A stretch of 64,000 nucleotides of DNA from Candidatus Daviesbacteria bacterium. GTDB lineage: Bacteria > Patescibacteria > Microgenomatia > Daviesbacterales > UBA10151. The notes beneath the pieces were generated by a model that worked only from the letters and a program-made list of their open reading frames with translations, made no database searches and was not told the origin of the DNA. Both the position numbers and the translations under genes were made by a program. Shown piece by piece: positions 32,054 to 40,443 of the stretch (position 1 is its first letter; every line of letters starts with the position of its first letter). The stretch spans positions 310,001-374,000 of the forward strand of contig JAQTZF010000001.1 in NCBI GenBank assembly GCA_028687915.1, read 5' to 3'.

Positions 32054-32275
32054 CTATATTTCAATACCTGTCGGCTTCGGCGTATCTCCCGCGCTTCCAC
32101 CATCCTCTGGATCGATGCGTTTCTGCTCGATCATCTCTTTGCGGAAGGGTTTGCCGTCGCTGATAAAGATAACGACTCTACCGAATTTCACTCGGCGAAT
32201 GTCTTCAAGGATAGCCAGCTCTGCTTTGGTTACCTTGACCTCTTTGACTGGTATGAATTTATTTGTTTGGCTCAT
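32054..32275 (-). CDS. DUF2292-like small protein
   Basis: 73 residues. The centre (KAELAILEDIRRVKFGRVVIFISDGKPFRKEMIEQKRID) is cut over two strands and a helix as in DUF2292, a family of short proteins of unknown role often found in phages and Firmicutes. It overlaps the end of terL by 17 bases. Confidence 0.6.
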   Translation of the reverse strand: MSQTNKFIPVKEVKVTKAELAILEDIRRVKFGRVVIFISDGKPFRKEMIEQKRIDPEDGGSAGDTPKPTGIEI

Positions 32276-33818
32276 ATTTATTGCGTTTTTTTAATGCGAT
32301 CTGCCAGTAGACCAGCGCCAGGAAGAAGTCATCCGCGCCAGTGTTTGCCCATTCCCGCTTCGTCTGTCCGAACTTGTCAGTCACATTGCGGGCATAGAGA
32401 GTTTGGGCATGCTGAATCAGCATTTTGAAGTTAGGACTGTCGACTTTCATTGCGAATTTAATCTCACCGCGTCTGAGCGCTGAGATCGTGTCGTCGATGA
32501 TTCTGGTGCGGGAGGAGTAAACCTTCACCTCGTCAGTCAGTTCTTTGTCTTTGCCTTCCTCCTCATCGAAGAAGCGCACCACTTCGAGCATTTTGGGATC
32601 ATCCTTAAACCAGTTGAGATATACCCTGTAGGGGAATTCTTTTGCCAGTGTCCAGGCTTCTTCGGTGTAAGGCTGCCCATCGATTACGACGACTCTGATG
32701 TCGTAGAACTTTATAAGGTCTGCTGCCTGCTGGAAGCGATCATGCCCTGGCTTGTCGGTCAATATACCGATCCAGAAGATTCCTTTTTTATTGCCGATGA
32801 TGCAGTGGTTGCCTTTGCCCGATCCTTTGCCAGTATCAATGCCCATGACATTCCATTCTTCGCTGGTGTCGGCTGACTCCTCAGTTATATTGCGCATAAA
32901 CAGGCTTTGTGGAATTTTTTGATCAGCTGCCAGGTAAGGAAGACCGAGACAGAAGTTATAAAAATAGGTGTCGTCGTCGGCATCGATGCGCTCCTGGATG
33001 AGGTCTGCTGCAGTCTTCCAGGGAACTTGCATCTGGCTGATCCAGTAGCCAGAAATCACTCTGCCTGGGAAGCGTGCCTCCCAACTGCCCAGCTCGTTGA
33101 TCTGCTGCGGTGTGATTTCTTTTTTGCATTCCTGGCAGACATAAATCCCGCGATCTTCATCGACATTCTTTTCCCATTCCATGTGCTGACGGAAGCCACA
33201 GTGCGGGCAGTTGAAGCGCCAGTGCTTTTGATCTGACTGATCAAAGAGTTTATTGATGCCGTAGTCGGGAATGGTAGGAGTAGAAAAATAGTGCTGACTT
33301 CTTATTTTTGAAAAGCCCATACGAGAAGCAAAATCACGGACGACTTCGGGCTTTGACTTGTCCAGCTCATCGTGGATGTTTCGATCTGAAGACAGCATGA
33401 TGGCTTCGCGCTCGGTGAATGTTCCTTTGAAAAAGACGAATGACTTGCCGATTTCTTTTTGCTCGATTGAGTCGGTGCTTTTGGGATTGACCCCCTCCTG
33501 GATGCACTCGTTTACTTTGATGATTCTATTGACCTTACTTTGCACGAATTTGAGAACATCGTCACCAGTGGGTAGGGTATAAATCTGGTTGATTCCCCAG
33601 TAGCGGGCAGCATGAAGGGTGCGGATGATCTCCATTGTGCTTGCGCCCACCTGGGAGGCTTTCTGGATGACCTGAATGGGTGTGCGGTCAGCATAAAGAT
33701 CGAGCATGAAGCGGTGATCCTGGAACTCAATCGGCTCGCCGTTTTCATTCTTGACCTTATTGTCCAGAATCCAGTGCAGGACGCTGATTTTATTTTTGTT
33801 TACTTGTTTTTCTTCCAT
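32259..33818 (-). CDS. terL: Terminase large subunit, GpA-like
   Basis: 519 residues. ATPase domain: Walker A-like QKASQVGAST (about 52-61) and acidic Walker B-like NIHDELDKS (about 147-155). A zinc-ribbon insertion CPHC...CQEC (about 203-232) is typical of GpA-type terminases. The nuclease domain has Asp residues in MGIDTGKG, VVIDGQP and TGADDFFLALVYW. It cuts concatemers and pumps DNA into the prohead through the portal. Start overlaps the TerS candidate by 29 bases without a clear Shine-Dalgarno, indicating coupling. Confidence 0.92.
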   Translation of the reverse strand: MEEKQVNKNKISVLHWILDNKVKNENGEPIEFQDHRFMLDLYADRTPIQVIQKASQVGASTMEIIRTLHAARYWGINQIYTLPTGDDVLKFVQSKVNRIIKVNECIQEGVNPKSTDSIEQKEIGKSFVFFKGTFTEREAIMLSSDRNIHDELDKSKPEVVRDFASRMGFSKIRSQHYFSTPTIPDYGINKLFDQSDQKHWRFNCPHCGFRQHMEWEKNVDEDRGIYVCQECKKEITPQQINELGSWEARFPGRVISGYWISQMQVPWKTAADLIQERIDADDDTYFYNFCLGLPYLAADQKIPQSLFMRNITEESADTSEEWNVMGIDTGKGSGKGNHCIIGNKKGIFWIGILTDKPGHDRFQQAADLIKFYDIRVVVIDGQPYTEEAWTLAKEFPYRVYLNWFKDDPKMLEVVRFFDEEEGKDKELTDEVKVYSSRTRIIDDTISALRRGEIKFAMKVDSPNFKMLIQHAQTLYARNVTDKFGQTKREWANTGADDFFLALVYWQIALKKRNKYEPNK

Positions 33819-34389
33819 AGTGGTTTTTGATCAACTGATCAATCTCTTTGCCGATTTCGTTTTCCTCCGAAGTAGGAGGCAGCTGCTCTTTCTCATCGAT
33901 ATAATGAGAGACGATAGTTTTCCCAGTAGCTTCGCCGAACTCTGTCCTGTGCATTTCCCAGAGGTATTTGACATCGAGGACAGTCACATCGGTTTTCTTT
34001 GCCTCCCTGCGCAGTTTTTTCAATTTCGAAACAAGAACATCAGTGACCAGGAATTTTCGCTGCAATCGGAATCGGTCAGTCTCTTGCTTCAGATCGGTGA
34101 GTTCTTCCGTGAGCTGCAATTCTGTCCTATCAACCCAGCGATATTTTCTCGACCACCTTTCAATCGTTGACTCTGCGGGTTTCTTGCCCAGTCGACTTGT
34201 GAATTCCGCCCCCATATCGCCATCGTCCTGCCCCCAGTTTCTGAGAACCTTTCTTAGGCTGCCGACTTCCACATACAAAAGCCATGCACAATACTGCTGC
34301 TCAGTTTCACCTGGCATTTTTTCTGTCGTCAGTGTCGGCTTTATTGCTGGCACTATTTTCTTTTTAATTTTGGTTTGTTTTTTAGCCAT
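33790..34389 (-). CDS. terS: Putative terminase small subunit
   Basis: 199 residues: basic N-terminus, a helix-turn-helix region (about 60-90, KKPAESTIERWSRKYRW), a long coiled coil (about 92-135) and a C-terminal helical tail. Directly upstream of and overlapping terL. TerS binds the packaging site and hands DNA to TerL. Call rests on position plus HTH and coiled coil; sequence families of TerS are too diverse to decide by eye. Confidence 0.7.
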   Translation of the reverse strand: MAKKQTKIKKKIVPAIKPTLTTEKMPGETEQQYCAWLLYVEVGSLRKVLRNWGQDDGDMGAEFTSRLGKKPAESTIERWSRKYRWVDRTELQLTEELTDLKQETDRFRLQRKFLVTDVLVSKLKKLRREAKKTDVTVLDVKYLWEMHRTEFGEATGKTIVSHYIDEKEQLPPTSEENEIGKEIDQLIKNHYGRKTSKQK

Positions 34390-34561
34390 ATTTTCTTAAA
34401 AACTTTGTGATCATCCGCACCAGCCAAAGCCAGGATCGCTCCCACCAGCTGAGTCCTTCCTTTGGCAGCGGTTTGATTTCGCGTTTGCTCTGCTCACTCT
34501 CAAGGTGAGGTGAGATATAGTCTTCCTTCAATAGTGGTGGTATAGGTTTAAGGTCTATCAT
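34382..34561 (-). CDS. Small phage protein, C-terminal amphipathic
   Basis: 59 residues; Trp-rich C-terminus (LSWWERSWLWLVRMITKF) that may associate with membrane. It overlaps TerS by 8 bases and the upstream gene by 14, in a chain of tightly coupled small genes. Function unknown. Confidence 0.6.
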   Translation of the reverse strand: MIDLKPIPPLLKEDYISPHLESEQSKREIKPLPKEGLSWWERSWLWLVRMITKFLRKYG

Positions 34562-34709
34562 GGCTTGCTTGTTGAATCCGCTTTAACTCCCGCGCGATTT
34601 CGTCCCGCTGCGGGGAAGTGAGCGCTCGATAATTTCTTTTGACCACCTCGAAAGGTAGCCCTAGACTGACTGCGAGTTTTCGCAGCAATTTAACTTTCTT
34701 TTGGTTCAT
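34548..34709 (-). CDS. Small basic phage protein
   Basis: 53 residues, helical and Arg/Lys-rich (LRKLAVSLGLPFEVVKRNYR), possibly a small HTH DNA-binding protein. It overlaps both neighbouring genes (by 14 and 20 bases). Unknown role. Confidence 0.55.
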   Translation of the reverse strand: MNQKKVKLLRKLAVSLGLPFEVVKRNYRALTSPQRDEIARELKRIQQASHDRP

Positions 34710-34887
34710 GTTTGATTCCGATTTTGTAACCTGCTGCTTGGGCGCATTCTTTGCACACCCTCGCTTTGTATTTGACCTCTGGCATTCTCACGCCATTGAC
34801 TATCGGAGTTTCTGTCATAACCACGCTGTAGGACTTGTAAAGCCCGACGACTTTATCGCACCCCACGCATCGCACTACTTGTTTCAC
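34690..34887 (-). CDS. Small zinc-ribbon protein
   Basis: 65 residues with two Cys pairs (CVGC at 7-10, CKEC at about 45-48), forming a zinc ribbon. GTG start at 34887 overlaps the upstream stop (GTGA) and has a perfect AAAGGAGGTGA Shine-Dalgarno. Likely nucleic-acid or protein binding; role unknown. Confidence 0.65.
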   Translation of the reverse strand: MKQVVRCVGCDKVVGLYKSYSVVMTETPIVNGVRMPEVKYKARVCKECAQAAGYKIGIKHEPKES

Positions 34888-35135
34888 GGATTCTCACCTC
34901 CTTTTAGTGTTTTAATTTCTAACCAGTTTTCAATATCGCAGTTGTCTCCAGCTTCATTGCGATCAATCGCCTGAGTGATTTCTTCCTGAATCTGTTTTTG
35001 TGTGTGTCCGTCAATTTCTACCCAGTGGTTTTTTAGATAATCGACTACCAATGAAACCGCACCAGTGCGCCTTCCCAGCGCGTAGCGGAATGCAAAAAAT
35101 AGAATGTCGATGTCTTCTTTGTTTAGTTTTGTCAT
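34884..35135 (-). CDS. Conserved-looking phage protein, unknown
   Basis: 83 residues from ATG at 35135 (MTKLNKEDID), selected because GGGAGG precedes it; a longer upstream frame has no signal. Helical, with FAFRYALGRRTGAVSLVVDYL, a form seen in small replication-region proteins of phages. Overlaps the preceding gene by 4 bases. Confidence 0.6.
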   Translation of the reverse strand: MTKLNKEDIDILFFAFRYALGRRTGAVSLVVDYLKNHWVEIDGHTQKQIQEEITQAIDRNEAGDNCDIENWLEIKTLKGGENP

Positions 35136-35611
35136 GGTTGTATAACCTCCCCCTCGACTGGCTGATCGCCAGAACCCAGCATTTTGAATCCTGACTCGTT
35201 TAATGTTTCGAATAAGGTCTGTCCGTTTTTGGTCACCATGTAGGGCAGGAAAATCTGCTCCATTTTGACCATCTTGGTTTGCAGGATCGCCATCTGTGCA
35301 TCGATCCACACCTTCACAATCCGCCAGGCAACACGCAGCGCCTGGTCTTCGTTGGCATATCCGCTGCGGATTTTGCCCTGTCGCACTTGTTCTTCCAGGA
35401 CTCGAAGGACTGGCTGTTTATCGCAGGGCAATTTGATTCCCAGCTCTTTGCCATTCACATCGATGCTGAAAGAGAGTGCCTCGATCTGTCCCGCCTTGTT
35501 GTAGTTCGACAAGATTGACTTCGCACCATTGACCGCCAGTGTTTGCTGAATTTCATTGATCGTTTTATAAGCCTCGATCTCGGTGGTGTAATTCAATAAA
35601 CCTTTACCCAT
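35132..35611 (-). CDS. Phage protein of the early operon, unknown
   Basis: 159 residues from ATG at 35611 with GAGGAGG upstream. An alpha/beta N-terminal half (TINEIQQTLAVNGAKSI, EALSFSIDVNGKELGIKL) and helical C-terminal half (RVAWRIVKVWIDAQMAILQT). The layout recurs in phage early regions without known function. It overlaps both neighbours. Confidence 0.6.
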   Translation of the reverse strand: MGKGLLNYTTEIEAYKTINEIQQTLAVNGAKSILSNYNKAGQIEALSFSIDVNGKELGIKLPCDKQPVLRVLEEQVRQGKIRSGYANEDQALRVAWRIVKVWIDAQMAILQTKMVKMEQIFLPYMVTKNGQTLFETLNESGFKMLGSGDQPVEGEVIQP

Positions 35612-35864
35612 TGTCTTTTTCCTCCTCTTTGGCAAGCAGCTCTTTGGTAATTTCTAAAATCTTGAGCTGTTTGACGCGGTTGGCTTCGGACTGCTCGATG
35701 GCTTCTTTTTTCCTCTGCTTTTCGACACCATAAGGAGTCGGAATCTTTCGGACGATCTGCTCGTCGTCGAGACTCTTAAGGTAGAGGATGTCGATCTCCT
35801 GGATGATCAGCTCTCGCTCCAGGCTGTCGACCATATCTGTTAGGTGTTGCTTTCTAGTTTTCAT
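35604..35864 (-). CDS. Small coiled-coil phage protein
   Basis: 86 residues, almost entirely charged helix (about 1-30 and 45-86). It starts 6 bases after the stop of the upstream gene and overlaps the next by 8 bases. Function unknown. Confidence 0.55.
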   Translation of the reverse strand: MKTRKQHLTDMVDSLERELIIQEIDILYLKSLDDEQIVRKIPTPYGVEKQRKKEAIEQSEANRVKQLKILEITKELLAKEEEKDNG

Positions 35865-35870
35865 AATTTT

Positions 35871-36029
35871 TTATCGTTCAATTTCTCCAGCAGCTTCTTT
35901 TTTAGTAAATGTTCCCTCGTCAACCTCGATCTGCTTTTTGGTTGCGAGTTCGATCAGGACATAAACCGCCCGACCTTTGGCATCCTTGCGTTTGCCTTCA
36001 AAGTGGAACTTTGGCTTTTTATCTGACAT
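35871..36029 (-). CDS. Small basic phage protein
   Basis: 52 residues: beta strands (KFHFEGKRKDAKGRAVYVLI) and a charged tail. Strong Shine-Dalgarno AAAGGAGGTG 6 bases before the ATG. It overlaps the rusA end by 11 bases. Unknown function. Confidence 0.6.
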   Translation of the reverse strand: MSDKKPKFHFEGKRKDAKGRAVYVLIELATKKQIEVDEGTFTKKEAAGEIER

Positions 36030-36399
36030 ATTTCTTCACCTCCTTTATTGGTTTGATTTTTATAATGACTTTGTTTTCCTTCGTGCCATTGACCGCCTCG
36101 GTAGTGACCCGCCTGACAAAACGAGTGTCGTCTTCTTCGATCAGTTTGTATTTCAAGCCGTCGATGTAGAGCTTGCTGGCGATGTTATCGCTGTCGCGGT
36201 GCAGGTTGTTTTTGTAGTAGGCAATGATTGTGATGTCGACTGGCTTCGTAAAAATCTTTCTCTCGCGCGGGAGAGCAGCTGCGACGAAACTGTGAATCTC
36301 CTGGGCAAGCTCCTGGCGTCGTGACCAGTGCTTCTGCTCATAGAGAGCATTCCAGCTGACTGCCTGGTGATCTGTTATTGTGAGTGTGACTTGTTTCAT
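36019..36399 (-). CDS. rusA: RusA-like Holliday junction resolvase
   Basis: 126 residues. RusA fold with the acidic metal-binding residues in RDSDNIASKLYIDGLK (two Asp) and EEDD; a basic first half binds DNA. RusA resolves four-way junctions, which is needed to clear branched DNA before packaging. Its ATG overlaps the stop of the upstream gene (ATGA). Belongs to the early recombination set together with the annealing-protein candidate at 38639. Confidence 0.88.
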   Translation of the reverse strand: MKQVTLTITDHQAVSWNALYEQKHWSRRQELAQEIHSFVAAALPRERKIFTKPVDITIIAYYKNNLHRDSDNIASKLYIDGLKYKLIEEDDTRFVRRVTTEAVNGTKENKVIIKIKPIKEVKKYVR

Positions 36400-36734
36400 A
36401 TAATTGATAGTTGCTCCTGCACTGCAGGCTTTGCTTCAACTGGTAACTTCTTTTTTCTTTCCCTTTTTTCCTTCCTTTCGAATGCCGACATCGGGACGAT
36501 GGCGACCTTCTTTCCTTGATGGTTTGTCCAGACAGAGTCATGCTCTGTCGCGATCCGCAATGCTTCAGCGCTTTCAATCTCGTATTTCACCTTGCGGTTT
36601 TTGCCCAGGTAGCAGCAGAAGCGATCCACTTTTCCCAGGGCTTTGATCGAGAGTCCGATGCAGAGGGATTGTTTGCCTTCCTCGAATTGCCCCTCCCGAC
36701 ACATAAAAGGATGCTGGACTGTGTGGACTTTCAT
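36396..36734 (-). CDS. Phage early protein, unknown
   Basis: 112 residues: beta-rich N-terminus with several Cys (MCREGQ, SLCIGL, RFCCYLG) and a very basic tail (RKEKRERKKKLPVEAK). Could bind nucleic acid. Coupled to rusA and to the upstream small gene by ATGA overlaps. Confidence 0.55.
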   Translation of the reverse strand: MKVHTVQHPFMCREGQFEEGKQSLCIGLSIKALGKVDRFCCYLGKNRKVKYEIESAEALRIATEHDSVWTNHQGKKVAIVPMSAFERKEKRERKKKLPVEAKPAVQEQLSII

Positions 36735-36892
36735 GCCCTGCCTCCTTTCTTCTCTGGCTCTTTTTTCTCTCTGCCGTCAGCCAGGACGACCTCTTTTTCT
36801 CCTGGCACTTGGATGCTCACTTTGCAGTGATATTTTTCCGCCAGTCTCTGGTTGGTCTTCATAAAATTGTTGAGTGATTTTTGTAGTGACAT
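36731..36892 (-). CDS. Small basic phage protein
   Basis: 53 residues, helical start then Lys/Glu-rich tail. It begins 2 bases after the lysozyme-like gene ends and overlaps the next start (ATGA). No domain recognised. Confidence 0.55.
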   Translation of the reverse strand: MSLQKSLNNFMKTNQRLAEKYHCKVSIQVPGEKEVVLADGREKKEPEKKGGRA

Positions 36893-36894
36893 AG

Positions 36895-37611
36895 TTATTT
36901 TGCGAGCGCCCTTTCGTTTGCTCTGATTAAAATTTCAATGACTTCTTTGTTTGTGCCAGTCGCTGTCTCCAGGAGTTTCTTCAGCTCATCGATGCTCTTT
37001 TGCATCTGCTCTTTGGTTTTGTTGGCTGGTAGGTAGTCAGTTAGGTTTTCCATGTTTTTTATAAATTCCCGATCCTGAAGATCGGTAACCACCGCTTGAA
37101 CCGCTGCCACCCAGTTGGTCGTGTTGCAGCCTGCACTTGGGGGGCAATACACATTCGCCAAATCCTCGACTCGATCTGTTTGGCGGAATCGACTGTAATA
37201 AGATTTCGTTGCAATTCCTTCGGCGACGGACTGGCAGCTGGCTTCAAGTGAGGAATAGTGAGTTTTGCAGCTGTTCCAGCCGAAGGGGTTGCCTCCGCAT
37301 GCGTTCTTACCAAAGCTGCTCTCAATGTTTGTGATGCCGACCAGTAAATACGGATCGACATTGTTATCACTGCCACAGTCCACGAAGACATGACTCTGAC
37401 CAGTGAGTGGGCTGCTTTCCTCAGACAGGCGCTCAGCCACAATCGCAATGCGAGGATCGGGTTCAGGGGTAGGGGTCGGTGAAGTAATCGGCTGAGCCGT
37501 CTGAGTGTTTTTCGATATTGGCGATGTGCGGTATTTTTCATATACGATTTTGGCTGTGATGCCCGCGACTGCCAGTAAAATAAATAGGATTAGAATTAGT
37601 TTTTTTCTCAT
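36895..37611 (-). CDS. Membrane-anchored lysozyme-like protein
   Basis: 238 residues: N-terminal anchor (about 4-22), Pro/Thr-rich stalk, and a lysozyme-fold domain (about 55-195) with ITNIESSFGKNACGGNPFGWNSC, where the Glu of NIESSFG is a good catalytic candidate, followed by SLEASCQSVAEGI. Resembles glucosaminidase/transglycosylase-type wall hydrolases. It is encoded in the early region, not in the lysis cassette, so it probably acts on the wall from outside the membrane during infection or lysogeny. Four Cys may form disulfides. Confidence 0.7.
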   Translation of the reverse strand: MRKKLILILFILLAVAGITAKIVYEKYRTSPISKNTQTAQPITSPTPTPEPDPRIAIVAERLSEESSPLTGQSHVFVDCGSDNNVDPYLLVGITNIESSFGKNACGGNPFGWNSCKTHYSSLEASCQSVAEGIATKSYYSRFRQTDRVEDLANVYCPPSAGCNTTNWVAAVQAVVTDLQDREFIKNMENLTDYLPANKTKEQMQKSIDELKKLLETATGTNKEVIEILIRANERALAK

Positions 37612-38642
37612 AGTTGTGCATGCTTTCCTTGTGCGCCTGCCTTCCCTGGCTCGTTGGCGAAGCGCCAGTAAAATAACTTCTCTCGATCTCGGATGTTTTC
37701 CGCGTCCTTGCAGTAGCTGAGAGCTGTCTGAAGCCGACCTTGTTTGCCGTTTTTACAAGCCAGTTGAATGTGTCTGAAGAAATTGCGGGAGGGAGTGCCT
37801 TTTAAGCCCAGCTCCTCCCAGTAGCGCAGCGCTTCTACCTGGAATTCATGGGTGATTTTGGTGCTGGGACTCTGAGTATCAAAATGAGACTGGTGTTTTT
37901 TTAAGACATCGCCGATACTGGAGACTGTGTTTTTCTTTTCTGGTAGGGGGTGCTGGTAAGTGCCTTCGCAGTGTGTCCCGCCTAGTGGATCGGGATCAGT
38001 GCAGCCGTTGCAGTTGCCATTCGGAGTGCGGTTGTAGGGTTCTTTTAAGGCTAACTCTTTGGGTTTATCCCCAGAGTTATCCACATTTTTATCAATTACG
38101 GAGGCTTCAGCCTCAACAGTGTTTTTACTTTGTTTATTTATACTTTGTCTATTTATCTTTTGTCCTTGCTCTTTAGCTAACCCCCCCCTTGTTCTTTGAC
38201 AACCCCCCTCGTTCTTCTTTGATGATCCCCCCCAGGTAAAAACAGGGTAGATATAGCGATGAGTCCCTGATTTATCGCGCTCAACTTCGATCCTGATTTT
38301 GCCCTTTGCAGCGAGTTCTCTTAATGGACGATTGACTGATTGCTCTGCCACTCCGATGGTGCGACCCAGGTATTTATTCGTGGCGTAGCAGAAGCCAGTC
38401 TGACGACTCAATGCGATGATCCCGCCATAGAGAATCTTTGCCAGCTGGGAAAGGTCTTGACTCTGGAGAATTTCAATCGGAATGACGACAAAAAGACTGG
38501 ACTCGCTGCGCCCGACATCCAGCCCCGCTTTATAAGTTTGCTGAACCATGTCGAGGACTGCCGTCAGCTGCTCGCCTTTGAAAAGAGGGAGGTATTTATC
38601 GACTAACTCGTTTGGCACTGTCTGGTTGACTGGTTTTTTCAT
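37608..38642 (-). CDS. Winged-helix replication organiser
   Basis: 344 residues. The N-terminal winged helix (about 70-135, LAKILYGGIIALSRQTGFCYATNKYLGRTIGV) resembles phage replisome organisers and RepA-like initiators. The middle is low-complexity Asn/Lys-rich, a few Cys (CNGCTDPDPLGGTHC) may bind zinc, and the C-terminus (about 265-335) is helical. Likely binds the phage origin and loads host helicase. ATGA overlaps on both sides. No helicase, primase or polymerase gene is seen, so the phage relies on the host. Confidence 0.7.
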   Translation of the reverse strand: MKKPVNQTVPNELVDKYLPLFKGEQLTAVLDMVQQTYKAGLDVGRSESSLFVVIPIEILQSQDLSQLAKILYGGIIALSRQTGFCYATNKYLGRTIGVAEQSVNRPLRELAAKGKIRIEVERDKSGTHRYIYPVFTWGGSSKKNEGGCQRTRGGLAKEQGQKINRQSINKQSKNTVEAEASVIDKNVDNSGDKPKELALKEPYNRTPNGNCNGCTDPDPLGGTHCEGTYQHPLPEKKNTVSSIGDVLKKHQSHFDTQSPSTKITHEFQVEALRYWEELGLKGTPSRNFFRHIQLACKNGKQGRLQTALSYCKDAENIRDREKLFYWRFANEPGKAGAQGKHAQL

Positions 38643-39769
38643 TCCGTTTTCCCTCCTTTCCTGTTTTTCAAAAATTGATCAAACTTATTTCCTGGTTTTT
38701 GTGGGTAGTAGAGAGCCTGACATTCCTTTGAGCAGAAGCCATTCTCTCCAGCGACTGAAGGATCGACTGGTTTTTCGTGGCATTGCGCACACATCCTGGG
38801 TTCTTCTTTCTTTTCCTCTGCTTCGACTGGCTCTGCTTCCTGGACTGGGGCAGTTTGTGCTGCTTGCTCGGCAACAGTTGCTTCGCCGTTACCTTTGCCA
38901 GCGATTCTTTTGGGAGGATTGCTTTCACCAACTACTTCGAAGGCTTCCTGGAGTTTTTCCGTTAGCTGATCGATCTGCACTCCTGTCAGCTCAGTGATCG
39001 ATTCGACCTGATAAAGTTTGGCGATTGCCTGGTGCAGTCGTGTCTCATCAAAACCTCTGGGGTGTGCGACGGCATGGAGCTTCTTGATCTGGTTTACTCT
39101 GACTGGGTCTTGCGCTTTGGTGGTGGGTGCTGGCTCAGCATCCGAGACTTCCTCCAGGAAGATGTCGCTTGCCATCGTCGCGGTTCTTACTGCAGCAACA
39201 AGCGCCCGCTTTTGTGCCATCGATTGGATGGTGTTGGCGTCATCAGCGCTTTCTTCTGGGGAATTTTTAACTTTGAGATAGGTATTAGTGTATCCGCGCT
39301 CCTGCTTGGTGAATTTCGAAACAAAGTTTGCTTTCTGATCAGCTGTCGCGAAGCGCTCGGCGACTGTGGTGTAGAGATATTTTTTCTCCCTGGAATTGCA
39401 GCTTCTCTCTGCCTCTCCTGCAGGGATTGTCTTAGCGTCGTATATTTCGATCTGTCCGTCGACGACTCTGGTGAGGGGAATGTTTCGACTGAGTTTGCAC
39501 AGGTAGCGATAATAGAAAAAGCCTTTCTCCCAGTCTTCGACTTCTTTGGTCAATTCAAACTCTGGGGCAAGCCCGAAGAATTTCGCGAGTTTCTCAGCTC
39601 CTGGCTGCAGCAGTGTCTTTTTATTCGTCCCTGGGATCACACCAAAGTCGACCCCTTCTTTCATCTGGGACTTGACCAGCTTTCTGATGTCCTTCTTCTC
39701 AGTGCCGAATTGCTCCAGCTCCTGGGCGGGTTGGACTATGGTTAGGCTTTGCTCTTTATTTTCCGTCAT
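38639..39769 (-). CDS. Putative ssDNA-annealing recombination protein
   Basis: 376 residues. The N-terminal domain (about 20-200) has VDFGVIPGTNKKTLLQPGAE and the helix MAQKRALVAAVRTATMASD, a pattern shared with phage annealing proteins of the Rad52/Erf-like type. A Glu/Ala linker leads to a C-terminal zinc knuckle (CAQCHEK...FCSKEC, about 330-355). It sits next to the replication organiser and upstream of rusA. Annealing role is a reasoned guess from motif pattern and context. Confidence 0.6.
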   Translation of the reverse strand: MTENKEQSLTIVQPAQELEQFGTEKKDIRKLVKSQMKEGVDFGVIPGTNKKTLLQPGAEKLAKFFGLAPEFELTKEVEDWEKGFFYYRYLCKLSRNIPLTRVVDGQIEIYDAKTIPAGEAERSCNSREKKYLYTTVAERFATADQKANFVSKFTKQERGYTNTYLKVKNSPEESADDANTIQSMAQKRALVAAVRTATMASDIFLEEVSDAEPAPTTKAQDPVRVNQIKKLHAVAHPRGFDETRLHQAIAKLYQVESITELTGVQIDQLTEKLQEAFEVVGESNPPKRIAGKGNGEATVAEQAAQTAPVQEAEPVEAEEKKEEPRMCAQCHEKPVDPSVAGENGFCSKECQALYYPQKPGNKFDQFLKNRKGGKTE

Positions 39770-40004
39770 ATTTTTGAATGCAACTTATAGGTGAGCCGTT
39801 ATAAAAGCACTGACACTTTGCCAGCCATTCAGCATTTCCGCTGACTTTAGCGCTCCTGCAGTTCATGCGATCCTGGTTTTCGAGAGTGGTATCCAAACCA
39901 GTGACGAATGCGTAGCTCATAACCAGTGCGAAAATAACCATCAGAATCAATGAGCCGATGCCTAACTTCTCCCTGGGTTGTCGTCTTTGCGCGTAGTCGA
40001 TCAT
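39756..40004 (-). CDS. Small single-pass membrane protein
   Basis: 82 residues: basic N-terminus, one membrane segment (about 15-36), then a Cys-containing outer part (NCRSAK, KCQCFYNG, SCIQ). Four Cys suggest disulfides outside the membrane. As the second gene of the early operon it could modify the host surface, for example in superinfection exclusion (guess). Confidence 0.55.
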   Translation of the reverse strand: MIDYAQRRQPREKLGIGSLILMVIFALVMSYAFVTGLDTTLENQDRMNCRSAKVSGNAEWLAKCQCFYNGSPISCIQKYDGK

Positions 40005-40372
40005 TGCTGCCCCTCCTTTCCGAAATCGATAATCCCTAATTTCTCCATGTCTTCCGCCAACTCCTCGATGATCTGGTAAACACGCTCCCTGGACTTGACG
40101 CCGTATTTTTCGCCCAGTTCTTCAAGGGTTAAAAACAATCGGCGATAGTCGTTGAGGATATTGCGGTCACGCTCCCAGTTTTTGGAGATGTGAGAACAGA
40201 GAATTCTGTCTATGGTTTTGGCATCTTTGCCAGGGTGGAGGTCAACAATCTGCTGCAGGGAAAGTCCTGCGAAGTAATCTCTTAAAATGTCTTTGTTAGC
40301 TTCCCAACTAAAAAATCGCTTGACATTTCGTCTTCTTTGCGTTTTAATGTGGTGCAATCTTTGGGCAGTCAT
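40001..40372 (-). CDS. Sigma-region-4-like transcription regulator
   Basis: 123 residues. The C-terminal half has LTLEELGEKYGVKSRERVYQ, very close to the sigma-70 region 4.2 helix-turn-helix that reads the -35 box (T-L-E-E-I-G-x-x-F-x-V-T-R-E-R-V-x-Q-I). The N-terminal half contains a second HTH-like segment (LSLQQIVDLHPGKDAKTIDRIL). First gene of the minus-strand early operon, next to attR. It may redirect RNA polymerase or regulate phage promoters. Confidence 0.65.
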   Translation of the reverse strand: MTAQRLHHIKTQRRRNVKRFFSWEANKDILRDYFAGLSLQQIVDLHPGKDAKTIDRILCSHISKNWERDRNILNDYRRLFLTLEELGEKYGVKSRERVYQIIEELAEDMEKLGIIDFGKEGQQ

Positions 40373-40443
40373 ATGGTTTTGACGACCCTAGATTTTTGAT
40401 AATTTAGAGAGATTTTTAGGAAGGGTTAGAAGCCTTTTTTATT

